NCBI GenBank assembly: GCA_037178975.1
Contig: JASJZH010000003.1
Location: forward strand, 3,348,001-3,412,000
DNA length: 64,000 nt
Source of the DNA: Oscheius tipulae
Taxonomy: Eukaryota > Nematoda > Chromadorea > Rhabditida > Rhabditidae
Direction: 5' to 3'
The number at the start of each line of letters is the position of its first letter. Position 1 is the stretch's first letter. Made by a program: the position numbers and the translations under genes. The notes beneath the pieces are model-generated. The model saw nothing but the letters and a program-made list of their open reading frames with translations, did not search any database and was not told where the DNA came from. This document shows positions 39,501-49,305 of this stretch, one piece after another.

Positions 39501-40483
39501 CCACTGTTCTCGTCATGTCGATCGTGTTATTCTGCTCTTTGTACAGTTGTTTTCCTCGAGAGTCCTACTACCAAGAGAACAGAGAACCTTTCTCTAATCT
39601 GACCGGGAGAGAACTCAATAGCACCGCTTATAATTGTGGGCCAGTTATGGTACATGGATTGCTTTCATCAAGGGGAATTCTTTTAGGTGGGAGGAGTGGT
39701 CAATTGGCAGGTCTATTTCGGTCTGAGCCAATTCACAGCCTTCATCTTCGTCTGTGGAATGGTCAACATCTACTGTGCTGTGAGAATAGCTCTCTTTTTG
39801 AGAAAGAGTTTTGCCGAGTCAAATACGGCTTTGAAGAGACAGACAAGGGTATTCACCCTTCTAATGCTACAGGTACTCTCGCTAAGTGTATTTTCAAAGA
39901 AACCAGTTCATATTTCCATTGACCTTCAATATGATGCCAGTGTTCCTCGTATTCTTGGCCGCCTATCTACATATTCCGACCATGAATCTCGAGATCTACG
40001 TGGGTCCAATTGTGTCCATCGCTCAAATAATCGACCCCCTACTGGTTTATCTCTTCATATCGGACTATCGGAAGACTGTCCGGAATCTCTTCCGGAAAGA
40101 GCGAAGAGTTCAGCCAGAAACCCAGCCAGAAATCACTTTTTCGGTCAACATTTGAATAAATCAACGAGAAACCTTCCGGCGGCCTCGATCTGACCGGTTA
40201 AAGCGGTCATGCAATGTGTTCCAATCAAATGAATTCCTCCGTCATATATAGAATTAAACCCACTTTGAAATTGCTGGCTGACATCCATTGGAAAACGACA
40301 TCACAAAGAGTGTTCAGAGCTTTGGAATCAGTAGGAAGACGGTTGTGAGAGAGCTGAGAAATTAGCTGAAGAGTGAAAGTCTTGAATACGATCAATTCGG
40401 CTACTACCTACCTGTTCAGAAAGTTCTAGCCTAATTGACGGGTTCGGACTGTTCTTGTCCAACAGTTGCATGAGCCATGACAT
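24522..40483 (-). CDS. CLASP microtubule-stabilising protein with nested genes in its introns
   Basis: CLASPs bind microtubule plus ends and kinetochores through TOG domains. Exon 1 (40412-40483) starts MSWLMQLLDKN after GTTTCAG. Exon 2 (40264-40365) ends QWMSASNFK. Exon 3 (32945-33045) starts VSLQAIEVLNTALDISGD. Exons 4-6 (32513-32597, 32306-32476, 32164-32264) give RLGDSKPQVRDST, FRLLLDEGREEL and DPNNDVRETSMNTVV. Together they form TOG1 as in vertebrate CLASPs, with matching phases. Exon 7 (29722-29873, MQLLMQRYEEALRKG) and exon 8 (right end 28230) also join in phase. Then come the second TOG domain, a Ser/Arg/Pro linker (SRNGSPTRLHK), a third TOG-like region and the C-terminal LPEFVPGVIQCYNCEDSSIRK...KLLDVYLTRTQT, typical of CLASP. 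Introns 2 (7.2 kb), 6 (2.3 kb) and 7 (1.5 kb) are exceptional. An alternative is two or three separate genes that happen to fit. Confidence 0.85.
28231..29721. other. 1.5-kb CLASP intron without recognised content
   Basis: Long intron in a gene whose other introns are mostly near 40 nt. Two adjacent plus-strand open frames (29013-29258 and 29255-29569) encode basic low-complexity peptides with no motif. I see no tRNA, transposase or clear inverted repeat. Confidence 0.35.
30369..31583 (-). CDS. protein tyrosine phosphatase, nested in a CLASP intron
   Basis: Cytosolic classical PTP with a Lys-rich N-terminal extension (MDKKKPPRSRQKK; KHKIKNKKPKKT) of about 100 residues. The catalytic domain has ANRYLNQVCLDETRVKI, FICAQGPLDETVKQFWRMIWEE, the WPD loop in KSWPDQGVP, and the signature HCSAGVGRTASLI with the nucleophilic Cys and Arg. 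The tail is Glu/Arg/Lys-rich. Single-domain PTPs of this kind are expanded in nematodes. Two junctions are odd: the first intron only keeps frame if 23 or 26 nt long (near 31190), and between NANYV and QFICAQGP (near 31040-31065) the frame shifts, needing either a 25-nt intron or a one-base error. The start follows GGCAG; an ATG at 31628 is an alternative. Confidence 0.8.
31584..32163. other. CLASP intron segment upstream of the nested phosphatase
   Basis: About 580 bp between the phosphatase start and CLASP exon 6. It presumably holds the phosphatase promoter. No other gene or repeat is recognisable. Confidence 0.3.
33228..34355 (+). CDS. serpentine chemoreceptor 1 (Str superfamily)
   Basis: Seven-transmembrane receptor of the nematode Str superfamily, presumably a chemosensory GPCR of the cilia. 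TM1 reads SGGLALFLNLILAYIIV, followed by GKYKWFLLSYTVFAAIF. TM3 ends CLSFVYRYYVFCK. A long extracellular loop separates TM4 and TM5. TM6-7 contain KKQKRLFGLLILQLLLPFLF and the family hallmark AQVIDPLLILYFIKPYR. The C-tail is short. Introns are short, with positions shared by the downstream copies. Possible starts are 33228, 33240 or 33243. AATAAA motifs follow the stop near 34377. It lies on the opposite strand inside CLASP intron 2. Confidence 0.9.
34576..35699 (+). CDS. serpentine chemoreceptor 2 (Str superfamily)
   Basis: Second array member. The start MYKPEDVSFIVTLTSGG places about 12 residues before TM1; an earlier in-frame ATG at 34498 is possible. Family features are RSKHIGQYCYLLFFYTASALLY, TSSGYLFFDTA, VSFVYRYCVVCK, the TM5 region LLVLSSALIIGFCTVKIF, and VAQNQKKIFTLLLLQLAMPF with AQVVDPILTLIFIKPYR at TM7. 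Closest in sequence to receptor 3 (both have RSK.IGQY and FNNLP). AATAAA lies near 35751. Confidence 0.9.
35960..37057 (+). CDS. serpentine chemoreceptor 3 (Str superfamily)
   Basis: Third array member, MFSIEQTATVLTVLSGSLAALLNFILL at the N-terminus. It has RSKNIGQYSYLLFLYTASALL, TTSSGYLVIDNALILP, SFIYRYCVVCK, MHNNGWKITLFCLF, and EQKKVFTLLLLQLALPFLFNNLP followed by AQVVDPILTVIYIRPYR. It ends RGSRNNTSFVVQ, like receptor 2 (SFRGSTNN). This argues for a recent tandem duplication of receptors 2 and 3. Confidence 0.9.
37132..37449 (+). pseudogene. truncated chemoreceptor copy (TM1-TM2 only)
   Basis: Encodes MSLLESVTLILSLITGSIVF and RVRSKHISQYLLFFYTTSVL, matching TM1, the first intracellular loop and TM2 of receptors 2 and 3. 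After SQVLGCH it runs into unrelated residues and stops; the TM3-TM7 exons are missing before the next receptor begins at 37495. Residues are also lost within the TYxLLFFYT stretch. Best read as a decaying tandem copy. Confidence 0.75.
37495..38583 (+). CDS. serpentine chemoreceptor 4 (Str superfamily)
   Basis: Intact receptor starting MSPESWRIPITVTSGSLALI. TM2 is GKYKWLLFLYTVSAAVYA. The exon-2 segment has FMCLDGYMFYDTLRILP and TLSFFYRYYVVCK. TM6-7 reads MAKNQKKIFILLIFQLSLPLLFNIIP and AQVIDPILIFFFIKPYR. The C-tail is Ser/Pro-rich (SVHSVPSPPPEQQ). Closer to receptor 1 than to 2 and 3. A GxNET glycosylation-type site (HVNETAY) lies in the second extracellular loop, as in other members. Confidence 0.9.
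38584..39070. other. intergenic between chemoreceptors 4 and 5
   Basis: About 490 bp. A weak open frame precedes the next receptor but shows no receptor motif. Likely promoter of chemoreceptor 5. Confidence 0.3.
39071..40155 (+). CDS. serpentine chemoreceptor 5 (Str superfamily)
   Basis: Last array member, close to the CLASP exon 2 splice donor. ATG follows TTTTCAGAAA. TM1 is VTSGSLALILNILLSYIIY, then GRYKHLLFLYTLSAAIYA, CPSGYLMYDTINILP, SWCFVYRYFVALR. The TM4-5 loop carries SNLTGRELNSTAYNCG with two N-glycosylation-type sites. TM6-7: LKRQTRVFTLLMLQFIFPL and AQIIDPLLVYLFISDYR. The DYR ending is the ancestral Str form, while the other copies have PYR. Its 3' end is 108 bp from CLASP exon 2. 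Confidence 0.9.
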
Positions 40484-42775
40484 TCTTTCTGAAACGGTAT
40501 AGGTAAAGGCGGAGAGGTGATGAAATAAACATAGATTTTGAGAAGAATTACGAATTGTGAAAGAGAGCCCGAGGAAATTGACTTGGACCCATCGGAAATC
40601 CTCTAATTGAATCATTTAGGGGGTGCTTGCTGGCTTGCCGAAACAAAAGAGCCAAGCTGACAAAACAACGTTTATCCAACGAAATGTTTGCTATAAGAAG
40701 AAGGAATTGCGAAATCTCGAGGGGATACCCTTCTCATACGTAAAGCCCAAATCCAAGCTAAACTAACAGCTGACCACTGCGCGAAATCAAACCCGAACCG
40801 GTTCTTGACCAGTCGAACATTACGGTCGCTTATTTTAAAAAGTACAAGAGTTCTCAAGAAGTCTTTTCGACAACGGGTCTGAAACTGAGAGATGTTTCAA
40901 TCGGTATAGGTAGTGATGGACCAGTATCAGCAGTCAACAAATTGTTGCCTAGGAAAGTCGATATGGAAATTGCCCCCCAAAATAATCCAATTATCTCATT
41001 CTTAGTTACTCGTCTCTAATGAACGTGGCATCGAACCCCGAAAAAGGACGGACTGAATGACAAAGTGCTTGCAATGAATAATGTGGTCGCGCAAATCAGC
41101 TGTTGTGTCGGCGATGATGATGTCTCTCGTTTGCAGCTGGTAGCAGTCAGCGGTAGTAACGATCTCTGCGTCTCTGACCCGAGCCCGGCTCTCGCTCTCA
41201 CACTCGTTACGCAGTCACAACGTATGTGGAAGGGGATGAGGCGTAGAGCGGCTACTAATTGGCCACAAGGAGAAGACATAAGCCAGATTTTACGGTGGGA
41301 AGAGACTAACAATGTTTTATGTGAAGACTATTGATAAGGAAAGGCGTAGAGTCATAGTAGACCAGAAGAATTATAATGACCGACTAGATGCAATTGTTAT
41401 GCATTGAAAGACCGGTGAGGGAGAGGCTACTCCGAACTTGATCAAGGAGCTCGCGAGAAAGACAGACGCAAAAAAGAGCTTTACACCAGTGTTCCACGCA
41501 GGTGGCGCCCGAACAACCCGTTTTTTGAGTTATCACCTTCCCGTTGGCAATATCTTATGGTTAGGGTATCTTTTCCCTTATCCTCATTAGAGAAAGGAGT
41601 CAGCTTTAACAGGGGATGAACAAAAACAAAAAAGTTTGCGTGGAAGGCGTCCATGCTGGCCATTACACCACGGACGCAACGATATGTTGACTATCGAAAT
41701 TAGAGACCACCCCGGGTTACCGTATCTTACAGATGATCAACTGTGTTCCTTCTGGTTATAAGTTCTGTATGAAACTCTAGCATGCCTGCCTCTAGAAGAA
41801 TTATCATGAGCAAACAGAGATCGACTTATCGTTTCCACATCTGTGCAAATAAAAGCTACACAATTTTACTATCTTCGTGTGATTCCAGTTATCTGTGAAC
41901 CAGTCGACTATGCCGCCTGGTCGGTGGTTTTTTGAGCTCCGAGTCGTCTATTGCTATGAAACTCTCCAAAGATCAAAAGCAATAACTTTTTTTTTACAAT
42001 TAAATCAATCAAAACAGTAGCTTGCTAACTCAAACAAGTTTCTTCTTGCATTAGCTTGACTTGTCTTGCCAGAAAAGTCCACAAACATTGTCAAGTGGTT
42101 TCCCAGATTAGAGTTGACTTGGGTCGACGCCTCTTGTAAATTGTTAAGGTAGCATCTCATGCTCTTCGAAGAAACAATAGAACTCTTGAAGTAATTTGCA
42201 CTATCAACGCTTCCTCGGAATCGAATGGTAACTTTTTTGTTTGTTTCTGACGAGCGTGCGTAGACAAATCAGCTGGTTTAACAACCGTCCGATAGGGATC
42301 TAATAATCCATGTTCTGTCATGTTCCACCCTTCTCTTTTCCTCTTTTGGTGAATAGATCCAGTAACTTCTACTTACAAAAGACATTTGAAGAGTTTTCTC
42401 GACTCATCCAAACTGAACAAGTTTCGGTTTTGTCCCGATTCTTTTGTCCGCTTCATTTGTTTATACTACTCTCTATTCGAGTGATCAATGACTCCAATTT
42501 CCGTTCGATTCTGCATTCCGGCCATCTTTTCTATGCTGATCGTCTATCTTTACCGTTCTATTGAGATACTCTTTGGGGTTATTCTGAATCGAATCTTTTA
42601 CTTGTCCCAGTTACTGTCTCCATTCGACCCGATACGTCCACATGACGCCATTTTACGTACTGCCCTCAACCCATTTTGAAATGGCATCCATCCTTCTTAC
42701 CCCAGCTTTTCCATAGTAACAGCCCCTTGGCGCTTGTTTCGTTCTTTTAAAATAAAAATATACTATTTAGGAGAT
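40484..42775. other. 2.3-kb gene-poor region upstream of CLASP
   Basis: Between the divergent CLASP and SLC35A starts. Several short open frames on both strands have no motif and no matching splice structure. I looked for tRNA A- and B-boxes and found only an isolated B-box-like match near 41030. Presumably promoter and enhancer sequence. Confidence 0.35.
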
Positions 42776-43980
42776 GACGAAGGACGAGGGGAAAGATCCG
42801 TTGTTGCCACTGAGTCTTGGACAGAAGACGGACAATGGTCGATCAGATTTCTGGTTCAAGACCTATGTGATAGTGACTATGACCTTTCTCTGGACGGGAT
42901 ACACTCTGACCGTCCGATATACACGCAGTGTCGTCCCTCCAGATCAGGTTTGAACTCTATGTCTATTTTCTACTAGCCTTTTCTAGAGATATTCCTCTTC
43001 AACGGTAGTACTGGTAGCGGAATGTGTCAAGTTATTCATCACTATTACCATGATTTTTCGAGAGACTGAGTATCGAACGACGGAATTCAGTTCAATTCTC
43101 AAGAAATACTACTTTGGAGCTCCGAAAGAGGTGCTCAAAATGAGTGTGCCGTCGTTGGCCTACGCTCTTCAGAACAATCTCGACTTTATAGCTCTTTCCA
43201 ATCTCGACGCTGGTCTCTACCAGGTATTCCTCTATATTTCCTTTTTCAGTTCTACTTTCAGATCACAACACAGTTGAAAGTGGTCACGACCGCCCTGTTC
43301 ATGATAGTCTTTCTGGGCAGAAAATTCTCCGGAACTCGATGGGCTGCTATCTTCCTTCTCTTTCTGGGTGTGGCAGCTGTTCAGGTTGGTCAATCAATCG
43401 CCTTGTCTGACGCTATACCCAAAGGCGGCTGAACAAACAGTTTTCAGTTGAACAACGTCAGTGGACAGGCTTCCGATCCCAAAGGAACCGAGAATTACTT
43501 TCTTGGGATCACAGCCGTTCTCTCGACCTGTGTGACTGCCGGATTCGCGGGTGTCTATTTTGAAAAGATGCTCAAAGACGGAGGCAGTACTCCGTTCTGG
43601 GTTCGGAATCTGCAAATGTACAGTTGTGGAGTGATCAGTGCCTCGCTCGGTTGTCTCTTCAGTGAGGCAGCCGAAATCCAAGAAAAAGGTTTCTTCTACG
43701 GATACGACTACCGGGTCTATGCCATTGTTGGTTAGTTCTTCTCCCTTTTCGAACACTGGAGTATATTGTAGCATTCCTGTCAGTTGGCGGAGTCTACATT
43801 TCGCTGGTCATGAAGCATTTGGACAACATGCACAAGAGTTACGCCTCGGCCGTGTCTATCATACTCGTGGTCGTCCTCTCCTGCATCTTCTTCCCGAACA
43901 TCTTCATAGGCGCCTATTTCGTCCTTGGAACAGCCTTGGTCATTGGAGCTGTTCTCCTCTATAATTCCGTGGCCGAATAA
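42776..43980 (+). CDS. nucleotide-sugar transporter, SLC35A family
   Basis: Golgi antiporter for UDP-galactose, UDP-GlcNAc or CMP-sialic-acid-type substrates; the exact substrate cannot be read from sequence. ATG follows CTATTTAGGAG. About ten TM segments are seen. Family motifs are PSLAYALQNNLDFIALSNLDAGLYQI, TTQLKVVTTALFMIVFLGRKFSGTRW, CFAGVYFEKMLK-like AGFAGVYFEKMLKDG, and WVRNLQMYSCGV. C-terminal KHLDNMHKSYASAVSIILVV and the end LYNSVAE complete it. Six exons with small introns. An AATAAA occurs near 44091. The RING gene begins 238 bp downstream on the same strand. Confidence 0.93.
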
Positions 43981-44218
43981 GCGGGTATCCACTTGCCTCT
44001 TCTCTTTATCTCTGATACTATGCTTTACTTCTGGGATCTGGTCTGTTTTCGATACAATACGTGTCTAGTCTGTGCATTTAACCAATGCTAATAAATGTTG
44101 TTACCTCAATATCGATTTCTTAGAAAAGGCAGACCGAAAGCACGAGCAACCAGCGAAGCGCGCTGTCAGAATCTGAACCAAGCTTTTCCTGTCTCACCCC
44201 TTCTCATTCGCTCTCAAG

Positions 44219-44911
44219 ATGCTTTCGGTCAAGTGTCCCTACTGTCTCAATCCTTACTGTAAGTTTACTTCTTGATCTGAGTTAGCGGTTTTTCAGTTAG
44301 TCTCAAGACTCAGGGCGTCAGCCCGGTAATTGGTGTCTGTGGACACTCAGTCTGTTCCTCCTGTATAGACAAACTCGTCGACAGTGTCTGTCTCCATTGT
44401 CGGAAGCTGGGCAGTTTCCAGAGCTCTACCAGAAACTACATGGCTGATGGTAAGTGATCTTCTACTCACACATAGGAGTTGTTCAGAGTTGCTCCAATAC
44501 ATCGATGAGACGGCAGAGCATCCCGATTTCAAGCAGATCTGTGAGGATGACATCAAAGAGTTGAAGAAGAAACTGGAGAAGCTGACAGAACGATACAATG
44601 GTATGTATTTCTTAATTTTTTCTCACAGGTTACAGATCTCCGAAGACGATCGGGACAAATGGCCACGACCAATGGCTACTTCGGTGCGACTGAGGTTCAT
44701 TGGACGCCCTTCCCTCGACCAGTCAGACCTGAAGAGTCGAGTCGTGCCAGGATGCAGCAACAGCCAAGCGATGGTTTCAATTGGGTAGGTAACATTCTAC
44801 CCAAACCTGCATGATTATTCGTTTAAGGGTTCCCCATTTGGTCGAGGACGGCGAGAAGGCTCGCCGACTGTCTACTGCGCCAATCCATATTGTACCCAGT
44901 GTTCCAGTTAA
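44219..44911 (+). CDS. small RING-finger protein
   Basis: Starts MLSVKCPYC. The RING has CPYC, then GVCGHSVCSSCIDKLV and CLHC after splicing at 44262 and later introns. A charged helical segment follows (DDIKELKKKLEKLTERYN), then a Gly/Arg/Pro-rich tail ending TVYCANPYCTQCSS, a second Cys cluster. The intron after the RYN codons is 35 nt with the in-frame acceptor (GTATGT...GTTACAG). Likely an E3 ubiquitin ligase or adaptor; targets unknown. I do not recognise a named orthologue. Confidence 0.75.
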
Positions 44912-45472
44912 TGAATATTTGAGAAGCACATTCTCCTTATTATACCACAAAGGCTATCTTCCTCTTTAATATCCGATTCTTTGTTCTGATACACGTCGGT
45001 TTGTTCAACCCCTTTTGAAAGAAGGGATAATCTGCTAATTGGGATGAACTTTGAGCTCGTTTGATTCACCTCATCATACAACCTTCTTTACTAAAACGCA
45101 ATAGTGTCATCCGTCTGTCATGATGTCCGCACAATTGCATATCAACACTAACTCCAAAAGGCTGTCAAGTTATTTCATGACAAAAGACAAGGGGACAAGA
45201 CAGCTGTGGAGGAAACTGCTACTAGGAAAGCGGCGCAGCCGCTTGTAATCAATTCTAAGCCAAAGCCAGAAGGCTGCGAAGCTTTTCGATTGTAGCCCTT
45301 TCCGAACGAGTTCTGACAAGTCTCGACTTGCCAAAACAAACTGTTTACTTTCTGCCAACGCTTCCCTCCCATTTGACCTTATCGCCATTCGCGTCTCCCC
45401 GTCTCTGCTCCCAAAATTATGGTTCCCTATCAATGTTTTCTATATTTGGGTTCTTTCTAGGACGACCATCGG
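44912..45472. other. intergenic RING / ERMP1
   Basis: About 560 bp. No gene, RNA or repeat is recognisable. A TTCTTTCTAG acceptor-like site precedes the ERMP1 ATG. Confidence 0.3.
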
Positions 45473-48400
45473 ATGGCTCGACGGAGAAAACACAATTTTC
45501 GGCCGCCGAATGAATATGAGGAGTTGGATGAAATAGAGGCCAGAAGACGGACCAGAGTTCAAGTTTGTCTCCCGGTTTCTAGTGAATACAAATGGGATTT
45601 AGAGCCTTCTTCCGAAAGAGAACTGGCTGTTTGTGCTCGCCGTCTTTGGACTCGCCTACCTTGTCGTCAACTATTATGACAAGTAGGATAGGATTCTTAT
45701 ATAAACAAGAGTTTGTTCCAGTTATCGTCCTCCGATAGTCCCTGCATCGGACTACAGTCGATTCAGTGAGGAAAGAGCACGAACAACGATGATCAAATTG
45801 TCAGAAATAGGACCGCGACCGAGCGGGTCGGAAGCGCTTGAAGTAGCTCTATTAGATCGACTCATTGATTTCTTTTTGTCAGATAGCAGCATTCGAATAC
45901 ATCACTGGAAAAATAGCCAAAATAGGCGAACTGAAAGGAGTCAATCGCTTGAAACTGGACATCCAGAGACCCTCAGACTGTTTCGATGTCGATTTCATTA
46001 GTCCCTTCACCAATTGTTACCACAAAGTTTCCAATATTGGTTTGTCTTCTTTTCAATGTCTAATCAAGTTTAGTTGTCCGACTGGGTCCGGCTGGTACTT
46101 CTCAATCGAACCATTCTTTCCTCCTCAACTGCCACTACGATACACAGCCAGATGCTCCTGGAGCCACGGATGACGCCGTATGTCCTACTGCAGAGACATA
46201 ATCTCTCTCTAGGTATCATGTGCTGTGATGCTGGATATCATGGAGATTCTGGCGAGAGGAGATATGACGTTGAATAACGATGTGATCTTCCTGTTCAATG
46301 GAGCTGAGGAATCGGGACTGCAGGCAGCTCACGGCTTCATCACACAGCATCCTTGGCGATACTCGGTCCGTGCCTTCATCAACCTGGAAGGAGCTGGTTC
46401 GGGAGGACGAGAGATTCTCTTCCAAACAGGACCGGGGAATCCCTGGCTGTCGGAAGTCTACGTGAACAGTGTCCCTCACCCATCGTGCAGCATCCTGGGA
46501 CAGGAACTCTTCCAAGGTTCGCACGGAAAAAACACGAAATGCAACATGAGATGGTTACATCTCTTGGAATTGGCTGAGCAATGGTTCAGCCAAAAAAAAG
46601 CCAAGTTCAATTGGCTAGACCGTGGTTTAGTCTGAACGAAGGTTCCAAAACTTCGCTAGTTAGCAGTTGCTGAAGGATGAAAAACCTTTTTGTATCATTC
46701 TTGGTTTAGAATTTTCATGAAAGTGTAACAATATAATGTGGCTGAACTGTGGCTATGTACCACATTATATTCTATTCATTCCAGCCAAGGTCATCCCCTC
46801 CGATACCGACTTTCGCATCTTCAGGGACTTTGGCAGAGTTTCTGGTACGTTCCTACTGATTCTCCTTTCAAATATATTCAGGTCTGGACATTGCCTACTA
46901 CCGGAACGGATGGGTCTATCACACCGAGTTCGACCAGCACTTCCGAATCCAGAAGGGAGACATTCAAAGGTATGCTTTGAAATGTCCTCCAAACAGTTCA
47001 GTTCAGAACAGGAGAGAACATTTTGGCACTAGTTAGAGGATTGGATGAAAGTGAGTATATCGCGCAGCCGGGAAACTTTGAGGACAAGTCGAAGACCGTC
47101 TTCTTTGATCTGCTCGGGAAGGTCGTCTTCAAGTTTAGTCTCAACGTCGGTGAGTGTTTTACTATTGCTTAGAGAAATCTAACAAGCGTATGTTTTCATA
47201 TTTGAAGAGGACGCATATTTCTTAAATATAATGAATTCTAAACATGCTCTTTCCTCTCTCCTGGCAGGAGAATGTCCCGACTGACGAGATTGCGACTAAT
47301 CTGTTCCGACCCAGGGCCAAAAATGATTGAAGATTTTCTTTCTTGTAGCTGTTTGCTTGTCCAAAATAAACGTCTTCTAAGTATGTCAGTTTTCAGCCAT
47401 CATGATCAACACTGTAACAGCTCTGTGGTCGGTCTTCTCTATAATCAAGAACCGCAATCCTTACTTTTATCGAGCATTGACCACCTCCTTCCTGATGACC
47501 TTCCTTCCTTCTGGTCTCGTTCTCGTCTTCTCTGCTCGTCTCTTCGGATTCCAGTTCTTCTGGTGTCATCCTTCCTCTGTTTCTCTAATCTCGTTTTCCA
47601 GGCACAAAGCCATCTGGCAGGTCTACATCTTCTACTTTTTCACACACGTCTTCTGCGGGCTGTATGTCAACTGCTGTTGGCTGTCCGACGACAAGAAAGT
47701 CGTGAGTTTCTTCTTGCTCTTTTATTCAAAAGCAAAGTTTTAGAGACTGGAAAAGGCCAAGGCCTACCACGATGCCTTCCTGGCCATCTTGACAGTTCTG
47801 CTCGTTCTGGCCATGCTGCCGCAGAAGCTAAATGGATCCAGCATCTACTTAAGTCTCTTTCTTCTTGCCGCCAAATTGAAGGATCTTTTCAATTTCTTTT
47901 TCACGAGACTCAGTCTCTTCAATGGTAAGATTGCCGAAGATTCCAACTGGTCTTTTTAGAGGAGAGGTCACTTTTCTACTCGATTCTTCTCTCCCAGATT
48001 CCTTTTGCTATCCTTCACTTCTACCTCACGAGTCTCCTCCTCTATCTCATGGTTCCGATTATGGGAAGAACTGGAATGAAGATTCCGGATCCTGACATGC
48101 TCATCTTTTTCGCCACTAACATTCTGTCCTCTATCTTTATCTGGTCTTTGGTAAGACAACTCTTTACTCTTTTCAAGAGCAACTTCCAGACTCCTCTGGT
48201 TCAGTTGACTGACTGGCAGACGGATAACAGAGACAAGAGTTTTCTGGCGAGACACAAGAGTGTCTGGATCTACTTCGCAATTGTCATCGGTCTTCTTTCC
48301 TTCACAAGTCTCGGAACTTCCTACCAATTTGACGAAGCAATGCCGAAACTCAGGCGTATTCATGCTATTGTAAGCATTCCCTTTTCAGTTGCTACTGTAC

Positions 48401-49266
48401 TTACAGCATATGGACCGAACGATCTACAACTTCGATGGATCCGTTCACGAACAAGAGTCGGGCATTTTGATCCAAGGTCTGGACTTTCGAAAAAGTGAAA
48501 CTTTCCCACGAGACGACGAGGACTTTTCGCGAATGAAAAGTATTAACTGCTCTCGGTTCAAGAACTATGGAGATGAGGCCTGTGCTCTGCCTTTTGTCGT
48601 GCCGAAATACACGATCTTCCGACCAGAGTACGCTTCCTTCTTTTCTGATCTGATTACAGATTTATAGGCATGCAAAGTTGATTCCGGCCGGCAGAGTTCA
48701 GTTCCTGAAGCCGATCGATCTGAAAATGGTTGCCAGAAGATTTGTTCTGTTTGAAGGTGAAAGACGTCTTCGCATCGAGTTCGAGTTAAGAGGAGGAGCT
48801 GACAAGATGGGCATTCACGTCTCTCCTACCGACATGTACGGATTCGCCAACAGTAGTTTGACACACGATCGTTAGTCTCTATACTATTTAAACTGATATT
48901 GAACTTTAGGAGCTGTTCTGAACAGAAATCTGGCCATCAACACGACTTATTTTGCTACTCTTGATCATGGAGCAGAACATCCTGGAGTAAGAAAGTTCTG
49001 GTTCGAACTGGCCACCAGAAAGACCAATCCGATGCATGATCCGGAGAAAAAGAAGAATCTCGAGATCGTGGTCGTCTCTTTCTACTCCCATGGTCAGTTC
49101 AAACAATTCTAGACTCATAACCATTCCAGGTCCCCATCAACACACTCCAGAACTTCGTGCCTTCAGAGACAAGATTCACGAGAAAAGAAAGAATCCTCGG
49201 GCGGATTGGAGATGGCTAATGACTCTGGTGGCAGCCTCGGCCGAAGTCAAGGTCTTCTATTTCTAG
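45473..49266 (+). CDS. ERMP1: endoplasmic reticulum metallopeptidase 1 (M28 family)
   Basis: Multi-pass ER membrane aminopeptidase-like protein. An Arg-rich cytosolic N-terminus precedes a TM segment ([19 protein letters not shown]). The M28 domain follows with zinc-ligand motifs [44 protein letters not shown] and [10 protein letters not shown]. All five expected ligand positions appear present. The C-terminal half has a series of TM helices (47400-48200) and a luminal domain ([22 protein letters not shown]). Introns are short except one of about 265 bp near 46515-46779. It ends KVFYF then TAG at 49266, 40 bp from the arrestin stop on the opposite strand. Confidence 0.92.
46730..46770. repeat. 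12-bp perfect inverted repeat in an ERMP1 intron
   Basis: AATATAATGTGG and CCACATTATATT flank a 17-nt spacer just before the 3' splice site of the longer ERMP1 intron. Could be a remnant of a small inverted-repeat element or an RNA hairpin near the acceptor. Confidence 0.5.
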
Positions 49267-49305
49267 CCGTTTGTATAATTTATTCTGTGAGGCACATAAA
49301 TGTGT

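Noticed and set aside
41020..41120. B-box-like GGGGTTCGATGCC on the minus strand
   Set aside because: No A-box, anticodon arm or acceptor stem upstream at the right distance.
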